This document shows, in pieces, positions 42,365-51,478 of a stretch of 64,000 nucleotides of DNA. Made by a program: the position numbers and the translations under genes. The stretch comes from Bin87 sp963666865 (GTDB lineage Bacteria > Chloroflexota > Dehalococcoidia > Lucifugimonadales > UBA3495), in contig OY763072.1 of assembly GCA_963666865.1 (NCBI GenBank), positions 3,100,001 through 3,164,000 of the forward strand, in the 5' to 3' direction. The notes beneath the pieces are model-generated. The model was not told the origin of the DNA and did not search any database. It saw nothing but the letters and a program-made list of their open reading frames with translations. Every line of letters begins with the position of its first letter. The first letter of the stretch is position 1.

Positions 42365-42760
42365 ATGGAATACCGGATCAACCACGTACACATCCGCGCC
42401 GCGGACCCTCACGCCACGGCGGCGTGGTACGAAAAGTTTTTCAACGCCCGCATCGTCTCGGAACGGACGGTGATGCCGAACACCATCACCATCGGAATGG
42501 AGATGGGCGGGCAGTGCCGGCTCAACGTATCGTCCAAGCCCCCGGGATCATCGGACGAACGCAGCGTTGCCGAACTGAACCGGTTGGGCCTGGAGCATTT
42601 TGGCTTCGACGTGGAGGACCTTGAGGCGGAGATGGAACGGCTGACCGCCGAGGGAATTCGCGTCGTACTGCCCATCACGGACACGCCCACCGGGTCCCGG
42701 TTGTCCTACATCGAAGGACCGGACGACGTGCTCATTGAATTGGTACAGCCGGCGAGTTAG
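42365..42760 (+). CDS. VOC-family protein
   Basis: 131 aa. YRINHVHIRAADPHATAAWYE (metal His), LGLEHFGFDVEDLEAEMERL (second ligand) and YIEGPDDVLIELVQ (Glu ligand) give a complete VOC metal site. GGAGGAG precedes the ATG. Probably in one transcript with the preceding VOC gene. Confidence 0.85.
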   Translation: MEYRINHVHIRAADPHATAAWYEKFFNARIVSERTVMPNTITIGMEMGGQCRLNVSSKPPGSSDERSVAELNRLGLEHFGFDVEDLEAEMERLTAEGIRVVLPITDTPTGSRLSYIEGPDDVLIELVQPAS

Positions 42761-42792
42761 ATGAGATCCGGTGTCGGTGAATCTGCATAACT

Positions 42793-42820
42793 GTAGGGGC
42801 GAATAATCATTCGCCCCTAC
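42793..42820. repeat. GTAGGGGCGAAT palindrome (R2 family)
   Basis: Standard copy between convergent VOC and GMC genes. Confidence 0.9.
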
Positions 42821-42829
42821 AGAACGGAG

Positions 42830-44365
42830 TCAATTGGCAGCTATCCAGTCAGCGACACGTTCGCCGATCATGATGGCGGTGGCGTTGGTGTTGGCGCGGG
42901 TTACCTGGGGCATGATCGAAGAGTCGGCCACCCATAGGCCACGGACGCCGCGCACCCGGCACTGCTGATCGGTTACGGCCATGGGGTCGGCGTCCGGCCC
43001 GATTCGGCAAGTGCCGGATACGTGACGCGACGTGCCGACGGTCTGCCGGATCCAGGCGTCCAGCGCGCTGTCATCCGCCAGGACCTCATCGGTTGGAGCG
43101 GTGCGATACTCCATCACGTCCGCGTAGGATTCCGATTCCAGCATGTCGGCGGCCAGGCGCACGGCGTCCCGCATCCGGCGCATATCGTTCTCGTTGTGGA
43201 AATAACGGTAGTTGATCTCCGGCTGCACCGTCGGGTCTGCGGAGGCCAGGCGGACCCAACCGGAGCCATCGGGAAGTTCCAGGGCGCAGGCGATACGAGC
43301 GGTGCGGTCGGGCAGATGCTCACCGGTCATTACGTTGAACACGCCCAACGTATGCAGCATCACGTCGTTGGGATAGGACGGGGGCGTGGACGTCACGCGC
43401 AGGCCGAAGCGCAGCGCGCCGGCATTGGCGTGGAGCTCAACCTGGTCTTTGACCTGGAAGCTCACGTTGCCCATGGGATGATTGAACAGATTTTGACCTA
43501 CGCCGGGCGATTCGTGGATGACCGATATTCCGAAGGTCTCCAGCTGTTCGCGGGGGCCAATGCCCGACAGCATCAGAATATGGGGAGATTTCAGCGCGCC
43601 GGCGCTTAGCACCACGTGGTCAGCTTCTACGGCGAAGATTTCGCCGCCGCTCTCCGCCTCGACTCCGGAAACGCGGGCGCCGTCAAAAAGAACGCGGCGG
43701 ACGAAGACGTTGCCCTTGACGGTCAGATTGAGCCGGTGGCGTACCGGGTTCAAATGGGTGATGGCGGTGCTCATCCGCACGCCGGCCTGGTTGTTCATGG
43801 GAATAGCGCCGATGCCGGCAGACTCTGGGCCGTTCAGGTCGGGGTTCGTCGCGTATCCGCGCTCCAAAGCAGCGGCGTGGAAGGCTTTTTGCACGTCGGG
43901 CCAGGGTTGGTTTTCCCGTCGCACAATGGGGATGGGACCTTCCGTGCCGTGAAAGTCGTCCTGTATATCCAGGTCGGTTTCGGCCTTCCGGAAGAAGGGC
44001 AGCACTTTCAGATAAGTCCATTCCTCGTTGCCGAAGGACGCCCACCGGTCAAAATCTTCGGGCAGACCGCGCAGATAGACTTGGCCGTTGATGGAGCCGG
44101 AGCCGCCGATCACCTTGCCCTGGGCGATGTTGATCTCGCCCTGCTGGTCGTTGATGGTGCCCCGCAGTGACCACGACACCGGGGATCCGGGCTGCTCTCC
44201 CGCATTGGAGTACCCGTTGCGAACGACTTCGGGCAGGCGCTCCGGGTCGGGATAGTCCTGTCCGGCTTCCAGCAGCAACACCGAGCGGTTGGGATCTTCG
44301 GACAGCCGGCTGGCCACGACTGAGCCGGCCGAGCCGCCGCCCACTACGATTACGTCGTACTTCAT
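42830..44365 (-). CDS. GMC-family FAD oxidoreductase (choline-dehydrogenase-like)
   Basis: 511 aa. FAD motif VVGGGSAGSVVASRLSED at the N-terminus, GKVIGGSGSINGQVYLRG (GMC signature 1), LSAGALKSPHILMLSGIGP (signature 2), and the catalytic region GTSRHVSGTCRIGPDADPMA followed by RANTNATAIMIGERVADWI. It oxidises a primary or secondary alcohol; the substrate is not evident. Divergent from a Uma2 gene. Confidence 0.94.
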   Translation of the reverse strand: MKYDVIVVGGGSAGSVVASRLSEDPNRSVLLLEAGQDYPDPERLPEVVRNGYSNAGEQPGSPVSWSLRGTINDQQGEINIAQGKVIGGSGSINGQVYLRGLPEDFDRWASFGNEEWTYLKVLPFFRKAETDLDIQDDFHGTEGPIPIVRRENQPWPDVQKAFHAAALERGYATNPDLNGPESAGIGAIPMNNQAGVRMSTAITHLNPVRHRLNLTVKGNVFVRRVLFDGARVSGVEAESGGEIFAVEADHVVLSAGALKSPHILMLSGIGPREQLETFGISVIHESPGVGQNLFNHPMGNVSFQVKDQVELHANAGALRFGLRVTSTPPSYPNDVMLHTLGVFNVMTGEHLPDRTARIACALELPDGSGWVRLASADPTVQPEINYRYFHNENDMRRMRDAVRLAADMLESESYADVMEYRTAPTDEVLADDSALDAWIRQTVGTSRHVSGTCRIGPDADPMAVTDQQCRVRGVRGLWVADSSIMPQVTRANTNATAIMIGERVADWIAAN

Positions 44366-44441
44366 AACTGCGCCCTCGCTTGCAGTTTCAGATGCCCGAT
44401 TCTACACTATGCCAGCGACAGGCATTGACCGGAGGTTGATG

Positions 44442-45248
44442 ATGGCGACTCCTAAAATACCGCGCGGCGGCGCGATGCTGCCCTACCGTCGGCAGGGTGA
44501 AATTGACTATGCCGGCCTGGATTTTGACCCTGACGTAAAGTCGCCAAAGCCGGATGATATGGAACAGCTTAACGAGATGGACGAGATAATGGGCCTTTTT
44601 CGCGCCCGTTTTACTGACTTCAACGAGCGCCCTGACGTGTTCCTGAGCCGCGAGACTTATATCTGCTACGATCCGAGCGACCTGAACGTGCGGGTTTCGC
44701 CGGACGTCTATCTGGCTTTTGGCGTGGACGCTCAAGCCATCCCGCCCCGCAAGCTGTACCTGCCCTGGGAAGTGGGGAAGCCACCGGACTTTGCCCTGGA
44801 GATCGCCTCGGAAAGTACCGCCAGGGTGGACACCGACCGCAAACCGGGCATCTACGCAGCCATCGGGATTCGTGAATACTGGCGCTTTGATCTTACCGGA
44901 GGGAGGTACCACGGGCAGCCGATCTGGGGCGGCGAACTGGTTGAGGGAGAGTATCGGGAATTGCCGCCGACCCGTGAACCCGACGGAATTCTGAAAGTGT
45001 ACAGCCCCCTGCAGCGCATCAGCTTGTGCTGGGATGACGGCTGGCCGTTGGTGTACGACCCGGCGGACGGAACCTACCAACGGAACTGGCGGGCGGAACA
45101 GGCTGCCGCCATTGCCGCGCAGGACCAGCGCGACGCTGCCCGCGAAGAGCGCGACACTGCCCTTGCGGAAGTCGCACGGCTGCGGGAACTGCTGAGCCGG
45201 GGAAACGGCGAAGGGAATGAAACTCAAGGAGATGCCGGGCCATGCTGA
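44442..45248 (+). CDS. Uma2-family protein with coiled-coil tail
   Basis: 268 aa from the second ATG of ATGATG (GGAGG 6 nt upstream). DLNVRVSPDVYLAFGVD, PDFALEIASESTARVDTDRK and IREYWRFDLTGG match Uma2. The tail QDQRDAAREERDTALAEVARL is a short charged coiled coil similar in type to that of the gene at 33564. Its stop overlaps the start of the DinB gene by 7 bases. Confidence 0.85.
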   Translation: MATPKIPRGGAMLPYRRQGEIDYAGLDFDPDVKSPKPDDMEQLNEMDEIMGLFRARFTDFNERPDVFLSRETYICYDPSDLNVRVSPDVYLAFGVDAQAIPPRKLYLPWEVGKPPDFALEIASESTARVDTDRKPGIYAAIGIREYWRFDLTGGRYHGQPIWGGELVEGEYRELPPTREPDGILKVYSPLQRISLCWDDGWPLVYDPADGTYQRNWRAEQAAAIAAQDQRDAAREERDTALAEVARLRELLSRGNGEGNETQGDAGPC

Positions 45249-45772
45249 CCGACCCACAAGAGTTCCTCCGGTATTTCGACTCCATCCACCGCCGGACGAC
45301 GCGGGACATTGCGGCACTGCCGCCGCCGGCGGAATCCTGGGCGCCGCCGGTGGGCGAGGGCGAAAACGCCTGGAGCATCGCCCAGATCGTCCATCACATC
45401 TGCGAATCGCGGATGTACTTCGCCCGGGCCTATCGAAACGAGGGCTGGTTATACGATTGGCCGGTTCCCAGCACGGCGTCGCAAACCGACTGGGTTCCGG
45501 CGCTGGAAGAATCAGCAGCCGAGTTTCGACGGCGGCTGGATGGCACGCCGGCCGAATGGCTCAACCGGCGCATCCGGATGATTGACACCGATGGGACGCT
45601 GAGCGGCTGGCGCGTGCTGATGATGCTGGTGGAACATGGGGTGCATCACCGATCACAGATCGATACCTACGCCGGTCTCCAGGGCTGGGACGTACCGCAA
45701 ATATACGGCCGCACCCGGGAGCAGATTGACGAGTTGCAAGAGCAACAGCAGGCCAGCCGCGCCGGGGATTAG
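45242..45772 (+). CDS. DinB-family protein
   Basis: 176 aa four-helix protein. WSIAQIVHHICESR in the first half and VEHGVHHRSQIDTY in the second supply the three His of the DinB/YfiT metal site. The family includes thiol-dependent transferases and uncharacterised damage-inducible proteins. It overlaps the Uma2 gene, so the two are coupled. Confidence 0.85.
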   Translation: MLTDPQEFLRYFDSIHRRTTRDIAALPPPAESWAPPVGEGENAWSIAQIVHHICESRMYFARAYRNEGWLYDWPVPSTASQTDWVPALEESAAEFRRRLDGTPAEWLNRRIRMIDTDGTLSGWRVLMMLVEHGVHHRSQIDTYAGLQGWDVPQIYGRTREQIDELQEQQQASRAGD

Positions 45773-45780
45773 CCGGTGTT

Positions 45781-46341
45781 CTAAGGGCTGATGAGGCCGC
45801 TGCGGTTCTGGACGATGAATGTCTCCCGGCGCTGGAGATAGTCCGCCACCAGGTTGAGCAAAGCCTGCGGGCGTTCCGCCGGGATGTCGTGACCGGCATC
45901 GTACACGAAAGCGATGTTGCAGTTGGAGATGCGCTCCCGGTAAACGCTGGCGGATGCTGCCAGCGGATCTTCCTGCCCGAACACCGCCAGCGTAGGGCAC
46001 TGGATTTGGGCGAGTTGGTTATGCAACTCAGCCTCTCCGCCGGCGGCGTTTGGCCGCACTGTCAACGGGGAAATCAGCACCAGCACGGCGACCCGTTCCG
46101 GGGCGCGAAGCGCATGGCGGACGGCTAACTCGGCGCCCGCTGAGATGCCCACCACTCCGTAGTTTTCCGGCGCCAAACCTGCAATGGCCGCTTCGAACTC
46201 GTGGACGGCGCTAATGCCCGAGCCGGCCAGCTGCGGTTCCAGTACGATCCACCGATCAGACAACCCGTCCCGCAATGCAGTCGAGGCGCCCGTTAGCCCG
46301 TTGATTACCACCACCGTGTCGCGCAGTTGGGCAGAATCCAC
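45781..46341 (-). CDS. Alpha/beta hydrolase
   Basis: 186 aa, a compact hydrolase without a lid domain. Nucleophile GISAGAELAV, acid FGQEDPLAAS and histidine YDAGHDIPAE are all present. It lies 3 nt after an LLM monooxygenase gene on the same strand, an arrangement suggesting that it hydrolyses an ester made by that enzyme (inference). Confidence 0.85.
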   Translation of the reverse strand: MDSAQLRDTVVVINGLTGASTALRDGLSDRWIVLEPQLAGSGISAVHEFEAAIAGLAPENYGVVGISAGAELAVRHALRAPERVAVLVLISPLTVRPNAAGGEAELHNQLAQIQCPTLAVFGQEDPLAASASVYRERISNCNIAFVYDAGHDIPAERPQALLNLVADYLQRRETFIVQNRSGLISP

Positions 46342-46344
46342 TGG

Positions 46345-47448
46345 TTACAGTTCCTTCAGGCGCGGCAGGACTTCGCGACCGAACAGGTCTATTTCGGCCA
46401 TGATGTCGCTGTGAGTCAGGCTGGGCTGCTGGAAAAATAGGTCGATCACGCCAGTGCCGCAGCGGTCGTGGTAGGCCTTGATCTGCTCAAACACGGTGTC
46501 CGGGCCGCCGACAAAGGTAAGGCCGGGCGCGCCGCCCACGATGTCACCGCTGGCACTGCCGGCAAAGACGTTGCGGTAGTCCACCGTACCGCCGGCCCGG
46601 GTGGTCTGTATTACCTGGGACACCGATGAGCGCAACGCCATCCCCGGGGCGCGGCCTTCGTCGGTCTGTTGGTTGAACCAATCCTGGGCCTGCCGGTCGG
46701 TTTCAGCCAGGTAGATACTGCCACGAAACACCAGTTGATCGGGCTGGGGATGCCAACCGGCCTGGTCGCACCATTCGAAATATTTGTCGGTGATGCTACT
46801 CGTTTGATCGACCGGGATGAACGACACGCCCAAGCCCAGCCGGTGCTGTGCAGCGTACTGCACGGCGTCGTCGCTGCGGGTGGCAACCAGCGCCGCCGGG
46901 AAGGGTTGCTGGACCGGGCGGGGCCATACGGACACGGTGCGGAACCGGTAGTACCGGCCTTCCCAGGCGAAGGGTTCGGGTTCCGTCATCGCCTTGAGGA
47001 TCAGGTCCATGCCTTCCAGCATTCGGCCCCGGCCCTCGGCCGGGTTGACTCCGTACACCTGATCCTCGTTGGGAGTGCCCCGTAGGAAGCCCATGACCAG
47101 GCGTCCGTCGGTCAGGTTGTCGAGCAGGGTGAGTTCTTCGGCGGCACGCACCGGGTTGTTCAGAGGCAGCAGTGGCCCCAGCATGGCGATCTTAACTGAT
47201 CTGCACCGTTCGGCAACGGCGGCAGCCATCACTGCCGGCGTTCCGGTGGCGATGCGGCCCGAATAGTGGTGCTCGGAGAAACTGACCCACTCGAAGCCCA
47301 TCTCTTCGGCGAACTCGCACTCCTCGATCCCGTCCTGGTAGCTCTGCACGGACGTTTCGGGATCGCTGAAACTCGGCGGAGTTGGCCAAGTGGGCGGGAA
47401 ATCGCGGCGCAGGGAATACCCCATCGCGCCGAGGTATGACGCTTTCAT
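46345..47448 (-). CDS. LLM-class flavin-dependent oxidoreductase
   Basis: 367 aa bacterial-luciferase-like barrel. EMGFEWVSFSEHHYSGRI near the N-terminus, IAMLGPLLPLNNPVRAAEEL, LLDNLTDGRLVMGFLRGT and RMLEGMDLILKAMTEPEPF are typical motifs. It uses reduced FMN or F420. Family size expansion is well known in SAR202-type Chloroflexota. Its downstream partner is the hydrolase at 45781. Confidence 0.92.
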   Translation of the reverse strand: MKASYLGAMGYSLRRDFPPTWPTPPSFSDPETSVQSYQDGIEECEFAEEMGFEWVSFSEHHYSGRIATGTPAVMAAAVAERCRSVKIAMLGPLLPLNNPVRAAEELTLLDNLTDGRLVMGFLRGTPNEDQVYGVNPAEGRGRMLEGMDLILKAMTEPEPFAWEGRYYRFRTVSVWPRPVQQPFPAALVATRSDDAVQYAAQHRLGLGVSFIPVDQTSSITDKYFEWCDQAGWHPQPDQLVFRGSIYLAETDRQAQDWFNQQTDEGRAPGMALRSSVSQVIQTTRAGGTVDYRNVFAGSASGDIVGGAPGLTFVGGPDTVFEQIKAYHDRCGTGVIDLFFQQPSLTHSDIMAEIDLFGREVLPRLKEL

Positions 47449-47509
47449 ATTTGGCTCCTGTAGTACCTGCCAATCTTACCACGATGCACGAAACAGTGGG
47501 ATCATCTAC

Positions 47510-48157
47510 GAGGTGTCGTCAAAAGAGTTTGCTCCAGATCATGGCTGCCCGGAGTTGGCAGGCGGCCAAGTATGATGTCGCCCGCTTGGCGTAGCGGGTC
47601 ACTATCCCACGCCACTGCTTGAATTCCAGAAACCCGTTCTCCACCAAGTGCCGCAGCTTGTACAGCGCCCGGTCGTATTCTCGCTGCTCCTTCCGGTTGC
47701 TCTTGGGCGGGATCACCGGCTCTATTCCCATCCTCTGGGCCGCGGCGATGATTTCATTGGTGTCATAGGCTTTGTCCGCCAGCAGGCACCCGGCCTCAAT
47801 GCCTTCGATCAAAGACAGCGCCTGGGAGCAGTCGGCCACCGTGCCCTCGGTCAGGGCCAGTCTGACCGGCATTGCGTGGGCGTCCACTGCCAGATGCAGC
47901 TTGCTGTTCAGCCCCCCTTTGGTGCGGGCTATGGCCTGGCTTCCACCCCGGGCCCCGGTGCTGTGCGGATGGGCCTTGATGTAGCTGGCGTCGATCATCA
48001 GCCATGCTTGCCCTCTCCACCGGGCAGAAGAGGCCCGAGCCGCTCCCACACTGCGTCGGTCATATCGTGGCGCCGGTGCGCTACCGTCATACTTCCCACC
48101 AACCACACTCTCCAGTTCCCGCTAATCTACCACCCCTCTATGTTTTGACGACACGCC
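47510..48157. mobile_element. IS5-family element A, internally deleted
   Basis: 648 bp with ends GAGGTGTCGTCAAAA and (reverse) GGCGTGTCGTCAAAA, 13 of 15 matching. It is flanked by CTAC on the left and CTAG on the right, in keeping with the YTAR target of this family. It is about 200 bp shorter than element B because of an internal deletion. Confidence 0.85.
47519..48090 (-). pseudogene. IS5-family transposase, deletion plus frameshift
   Basis: The N-terminal piece MTVAHRRHDMTDAVWERLGP ends after 30 codons at a TGA (47998). The rest continues in another frame from WLMIDASYIKAHPHS to the end (LLADKAYDTNE, REYDRALYKLRHLVENGF, RGIVTRYAKRA). Between PGGEGKHG and WLMIDAS the middle of the usual protein (the RTGAPWRDLP region) is absent. 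Catalytic residues are split between pieces, so it is inactive. Confidence 0.88.
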
Positions 48158-48161
48158 CTAG

Positions 48162-49628
48162 TATTACAACGACGGGTTAGGGTGGTAGGATTGGGCTGAG
48201 CAATCGGAGGCTTCGGGAGGTGAGGCGGGGTGATGGACGCGGCAGCTTTGGAGAGGGTGAATGAGGCTTTCCAGGATTTTCACGCTTACTTCGGGTCGGT
48301 TTTCGGTCGCAAGCAGTGGCGGGAGCGTAGCGAGGAATACCTGCAAGCCCTGCTGGTGCAGTCCCAGGAGCGACGTAATGCGGAAAACCTGTCGGAGGCG
48401 GTTGCGGCGTCGCCGCGGGTGCTGCAGCGTTTTCTCACCGAGGCCCGCTGGGATGACGATGCGGTGATCGGCCGGTTGCAGGAGTATCTGGGACCCCGAT
48501 TGGCGGATCCTTTGGGCGTGTGGGTGCTGGACGGCAGCGACTTTCCCAAGCAGGGGGTGAAGTCGGTGGGAGTAGCCCGGCAGTACTGTGGGACGTTGGG
48601 AAAGATCGCCAACTGTCAGGCTGGGGTGTTTCTCGCCCATGTGGGGCCCAAGGGCCGAGCGCTGGTGGACAAACGGCTGTATCTGCCGGAGGAATGGACT
48701 GGGGATGTGGAGCGCTGTGCGGCGGCGGGAGTGCCAGCGGAGCGTCGGCAGTACCGCAGCAAGACGGAGTTGGCGCTGGAGATGGTGGAGCGGGCCCAGG
48801 CCCGTGGGCGCCTCAGCGCCCAGTGGGTAGCTGGGGATAGCGCATTCGGAATGTCGCCGAACTTGCGGGACGGCCTGACGACGGCTGGAGCGCTCTACGT
48901 TTTGGACGTGCGTCCCGATATGACCGTATGGCCGCTGGAGCCCACCTGGACCAAGCCGCCGTATCAGGGTAACGGCCGTCCCCGCAAACCGAGACCTTCA
49001 CGCGAGGAGCGGCAGACCATGGTCCAACGCAGTCTGGCGTTGCCCGAAGAAGCCTGGCGGGAGATCACAGTGGCCGAAGGCAGCCAGGGACCGCGCACCT
49101 ACCGCTACAGCGCCCAACGGGTGCGGGTGACCCAACGGCGCAAGCCTGGCGAAATCCTCTGGGCAATCTATCGTCAGAACCTGGACGGCAGCGAGCCTCG
49201 CTACTACCTGTCCAACGCTCCCGAGGACACGCCCCTGGAAACCCTGGCTTATGTGGGCGGCTCCAGGTGGCGCATCGATCCGCCGGAGGCGGACGAGACT
49301 GAGAAGAGCGACGTGGGGCTGGACGAGTACGAGACCCGCACCTGGGCCGGTTGGCACCACCACATCACCATGTGCCTGCTGGCCGGGGCTTTCCTGCTGA
49401 GCCTGCAACAGGATTGGGGGGAAAAAGATGCCCCAGATCACTCGGCCCCAGGTGTACCGAGTGGTGCGTGAACTCTTGCCCAAAGAGCAGTTCGGGCCGC
49501 GAGAGCTGCTGGGGTGGTTGGCAGATGTCCAGGAACGTAACGAACGGGCCCGACGCTCCCACGAGAAACGCCGCACTACTCTCCGTCGCGATGCTTCCGG
49601 CCTTCCTCCTTAACCCGTCGTTGTAATA
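48162..49628. mobile_element. IS701-family insertion sequence
   Basis: 1467 bp with perfect 18-bp inverted repeats TATTACAACGACGGGTTA (48162-48179; complement 49611-49628). CTAG flanks it on both sides, the YTAR-type duplication expected for IS701. It lies exactly between two IS5-family elements. Confidence 0.92.
48230..49613 (+). CDS. IS701-family transposase with a frame change near its end
   Basis: The main frame (48230-49471, 413 aa) has VLDGSDFPKQG (first Asp), GVPAERRQY, WVAGDSAFGMS (second Asp) and GWHHHITMCLLAGAFLLSLQ. After LQQDWGEK the frame ends in unrelated residues, while the conserved C-terminus MPQITRPQVYRVVRELLPKE through RSHEKRR continues in the +1 frame from 49428 to 49613. 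The switch falls at GGGGGGAAAAAG. Either one base was gained (broken copy) or slippage or frameshifting joins the parts. Confidence 0.82.
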
Positions 49629-49990
49629 CTAGGGCGTGTCGTCAAATTATTTTAGTCCAGAGTACGATGGTGCGGATCTGGCAGTTAGCCAAGAAAGAAG
49701 CGGCTTTCTTGGCATATCGGGTCGCAACCCCGCGCCATTGCTTGAAGTTGCAAAATCCATTCTCCACCAAGTGCCGCGCCTGGTACAAATCCCGGTCGTA
49801 TTCCCGCTGCTCCCGACGGTTGCTCCGGGGCGGTTTCACCACGTTCATCCCCCACGATGATGCCATGGCCACGATTTGATTGGTGTCATACCCTTTGTCC
49901 GCCAGCAGATGCTCCGCCGCGATACCCTCGATCAATGCCAGCCCCTGAGTACAATCGGCAGTGGCGCCTGCCGTCAGTATCATCCGCACC

Positions 49991-50008
49991 GGTCCGCCTC
50001 TGGCGGAT
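49991..50008. repeat. TCCGCC mini-palindrome (R3) in IS5-B
   Basis: GGTCCGCCTCTGGCGGAT. It replaces the codons normally found between VDAH and PVRM of the transposase and shifts the frame. Confidence 0.7.
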
Positions 50009-50226
50009 GAGCATCCACCGCCAGATGGAGCTTACTGTTCAGCCCCCTTTGGTGCGCGCGATGGCCTGGTTCCCGCCCACGGCGCCAGCAGCATGAAGAT
50101 GCACCTTGATATGACTGGCGTCAATCATCAGCCACTCAAAATCGGGGTCGTCAATCACCGCTGCCAGCAACCAGTCCCACACGCCCCGGTCCCCGCCAGC
50201 GGCAGTAGCGACGATGAGTGTTCTTC

Positions 50227-50241
50227 TCCGCCTTTGGCGGA
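50227..50241. repeat. TCCGCC mini-palindrome (R3) in IS5-B
   Basis: TCCGCCTTTGGCGGA, inserted after PPDYG of the transposase. A third copy is at 58855-58873. Confidence 0.7.
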
Positions 50242-50519
50242 CCGTAGTCTGGGGGAAGGTCCCGCCAAGGCGCGCCGGTGCGTAGTATCCAGAATACGGC
50301 GTTGAGAAACCGGCGGTTGTCCGGGGCGGGTCGGCCCACCTTGCCCGCGCCGCCGGGCAAAGGGGGGCGAGGATTTGCCAAACTCGGTCGGAAATGTCGT
50401 GCCGGCGATGTGATGCTGCCATATGCTACCCTGCCTTTGACCCATGTACAGCACCAATTTATCATTACACCTCAATTTGACGACACGCCCTAGCCGGCGA
50501 TGATAGCATCCGCTCGCCA

Positions 50520-51329
50520 TCAAATCATAAAGTTCATCTCCCCCACAATCCGCTCTCCCAGCGCCCGGTCGCCGGCAATCGCTACTGACCCGTCGGCCAG
50601 CGCCTTTTCAGCAGTCCAGCGTCCCGTGCCCAGCGCGTTGAAGGGTTCCAGGCCCATGGTGAGGCGTACCGTGGGCGATGCCGGCGGGGCGCCCATGCGG
50701 TGCGCCCGACCGCCGTCCATGTTCAGGGCGATGGCGCCGCCCACGTCGCCGGTTATTTCGAACACCACTGTCGTACCGTCGTCGGGTTTGACCTTGCGGC
50801 CCACCACGAAGGGCATGGCCATTTCGGTGCGTCCGTAGGCGTGCTGGGCGACCGGGCCGCTGAGGTGTCCGGGGATGCCCAGGGTGCGGCGCATATCCTG
50901 CTCATGCACCCAGGCGTCGTAGATGCGGATGGCCAGCAGGTCGGTGTAGGGGCCGCGTCCCAGGGGGTTGTCCGTTTCGGCGGCGAAGTCGGCTTCGGAC
51001 ATTCCGCGCATCACGGCCAATCGCTCGGCGCTGATTTCGCGGAACTCGGCTAGCACGTCGGCACCGCTGAACTGGCGGCGGTAGTCCACCAGCACTTCGT
51101 TGCTCTGGCCGACCTCATTGCGCACGTTGGAGGTGTCCGACGGTTCGTGGGCCGGGGCGGGCCGGCCCAACAGACGGCACTCGCTGCCCACCAGGTGCGA
51201 GACCTGATCCTGCACCGACCAGCCAGGGCACTCGGTGGGCATCGCCCACTGCTCGGGAGACAGGTCGGAGCAGAGTCCGTCTATCGACTTCCACACGGCT
51301 TCCATGAGGTCAACCATTTGCTGGGACAT
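50520..51329 (-). CDS. Maleylpyruvate-isomerase-family (MDMPI) protein
   Basis: 269 aa. The N-terminal DinB-like MDMPI domain has LSPEQWAMPTECPGWSVQDQVSHLVGSE (first metal His) and a second His in YDAWVHEQDMRR. The C-terminal part is an SCP2-like fold. The family uses mycothiol or similar thiols in actinobacteria; occurrence here suggests a comparable low-molecular-weight thiol or a different cofactor. The role is unassigned. Confidence 0.87.
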   Translation of the reverse strand: MSQQMVDLMEAVWKSIDGLCSDLSPEQWAMPTECPGWSVQDQVSHLVGSECRLLGRPAPAHEPSDTSNVRNEVGQSNEVLVDYRRQFSGADVLAEFREISAERLAVMRGMSEADFAAETDNPLGRGPYTDLLAIRIYDAWVHEQDMRRTLGIPGHLSGPVAQHAYGRTEMAMPFVVGRKVKPDDGTTVVFEITGDVGGAIALNMDGGRAHRMGAPPASPTVRLTMGLEPFNALGTGRWTAEKALADGSVAIAGDRALGERIVGEMNFMI

Positions 51330-51376
51330 CGTTTGTTACTCCAAATTAATTTCGGTCATTCCGACGCCACGCTTTC

Positions 51377-51461
51377 GTCATTCCCGCGAAAGCGGGAATC
51401 CAGAACAGGGGTAGCGCCTAGTTGATAATGCTACTGGATTGCGGCGAAAGCAGGAATGACG
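51377..51461. repeat. Two R1-family palindromes
   Basis: Copy one (51377-51403) has arms ATTCCCGC/GCGGGAAT. Copy two (51434-51461) is degenerate (ATTGCGGC...CAGGAAT). They fill the gap between the MDMPI gene and the Rieske-cluster genes. Confidence 0.82.
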
Positions 51462-51478
51462 ATAAAGCTCCACCAAGC

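Larger units (their letters stand above)
49642..50422 (-). pseudogene. IS5-family transposase, multiple frameshifts
   Basis: Pieces in three frames rebuild one transposase: MAASHRRHDISDRVWQILAP, then APDNRRFLNAVFWILRTGAP, then WDWLLAAVIDDPDFEWLMID with IKVHLHAAGAVGGNQAIARTKGG, then MILTAGATADCTQGLALIEG to the end. Two breaks coincide with insertions of the TCCGCC/GGCGGA mini-palindrome (50227-50241 and 49991-50008). It is related to, but clearly diverged from, element A. Confidence 0.88.
49633..50489. mobile_element. IS5-family element B, degenerate
   Basis: 857 bp with perfect 16-bp inverted repeats GGCGTGTCGTCAAATT, flanked by CTAG on both sides. The transposase inside is broken at several points. 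Confidence 0.88.

Noticed and set aside
47510..50489. Composite transposon carrying a cargo gene
   Set aside because: Only transposase sequences are between the outer IS5 elements; there is no passenger gene.
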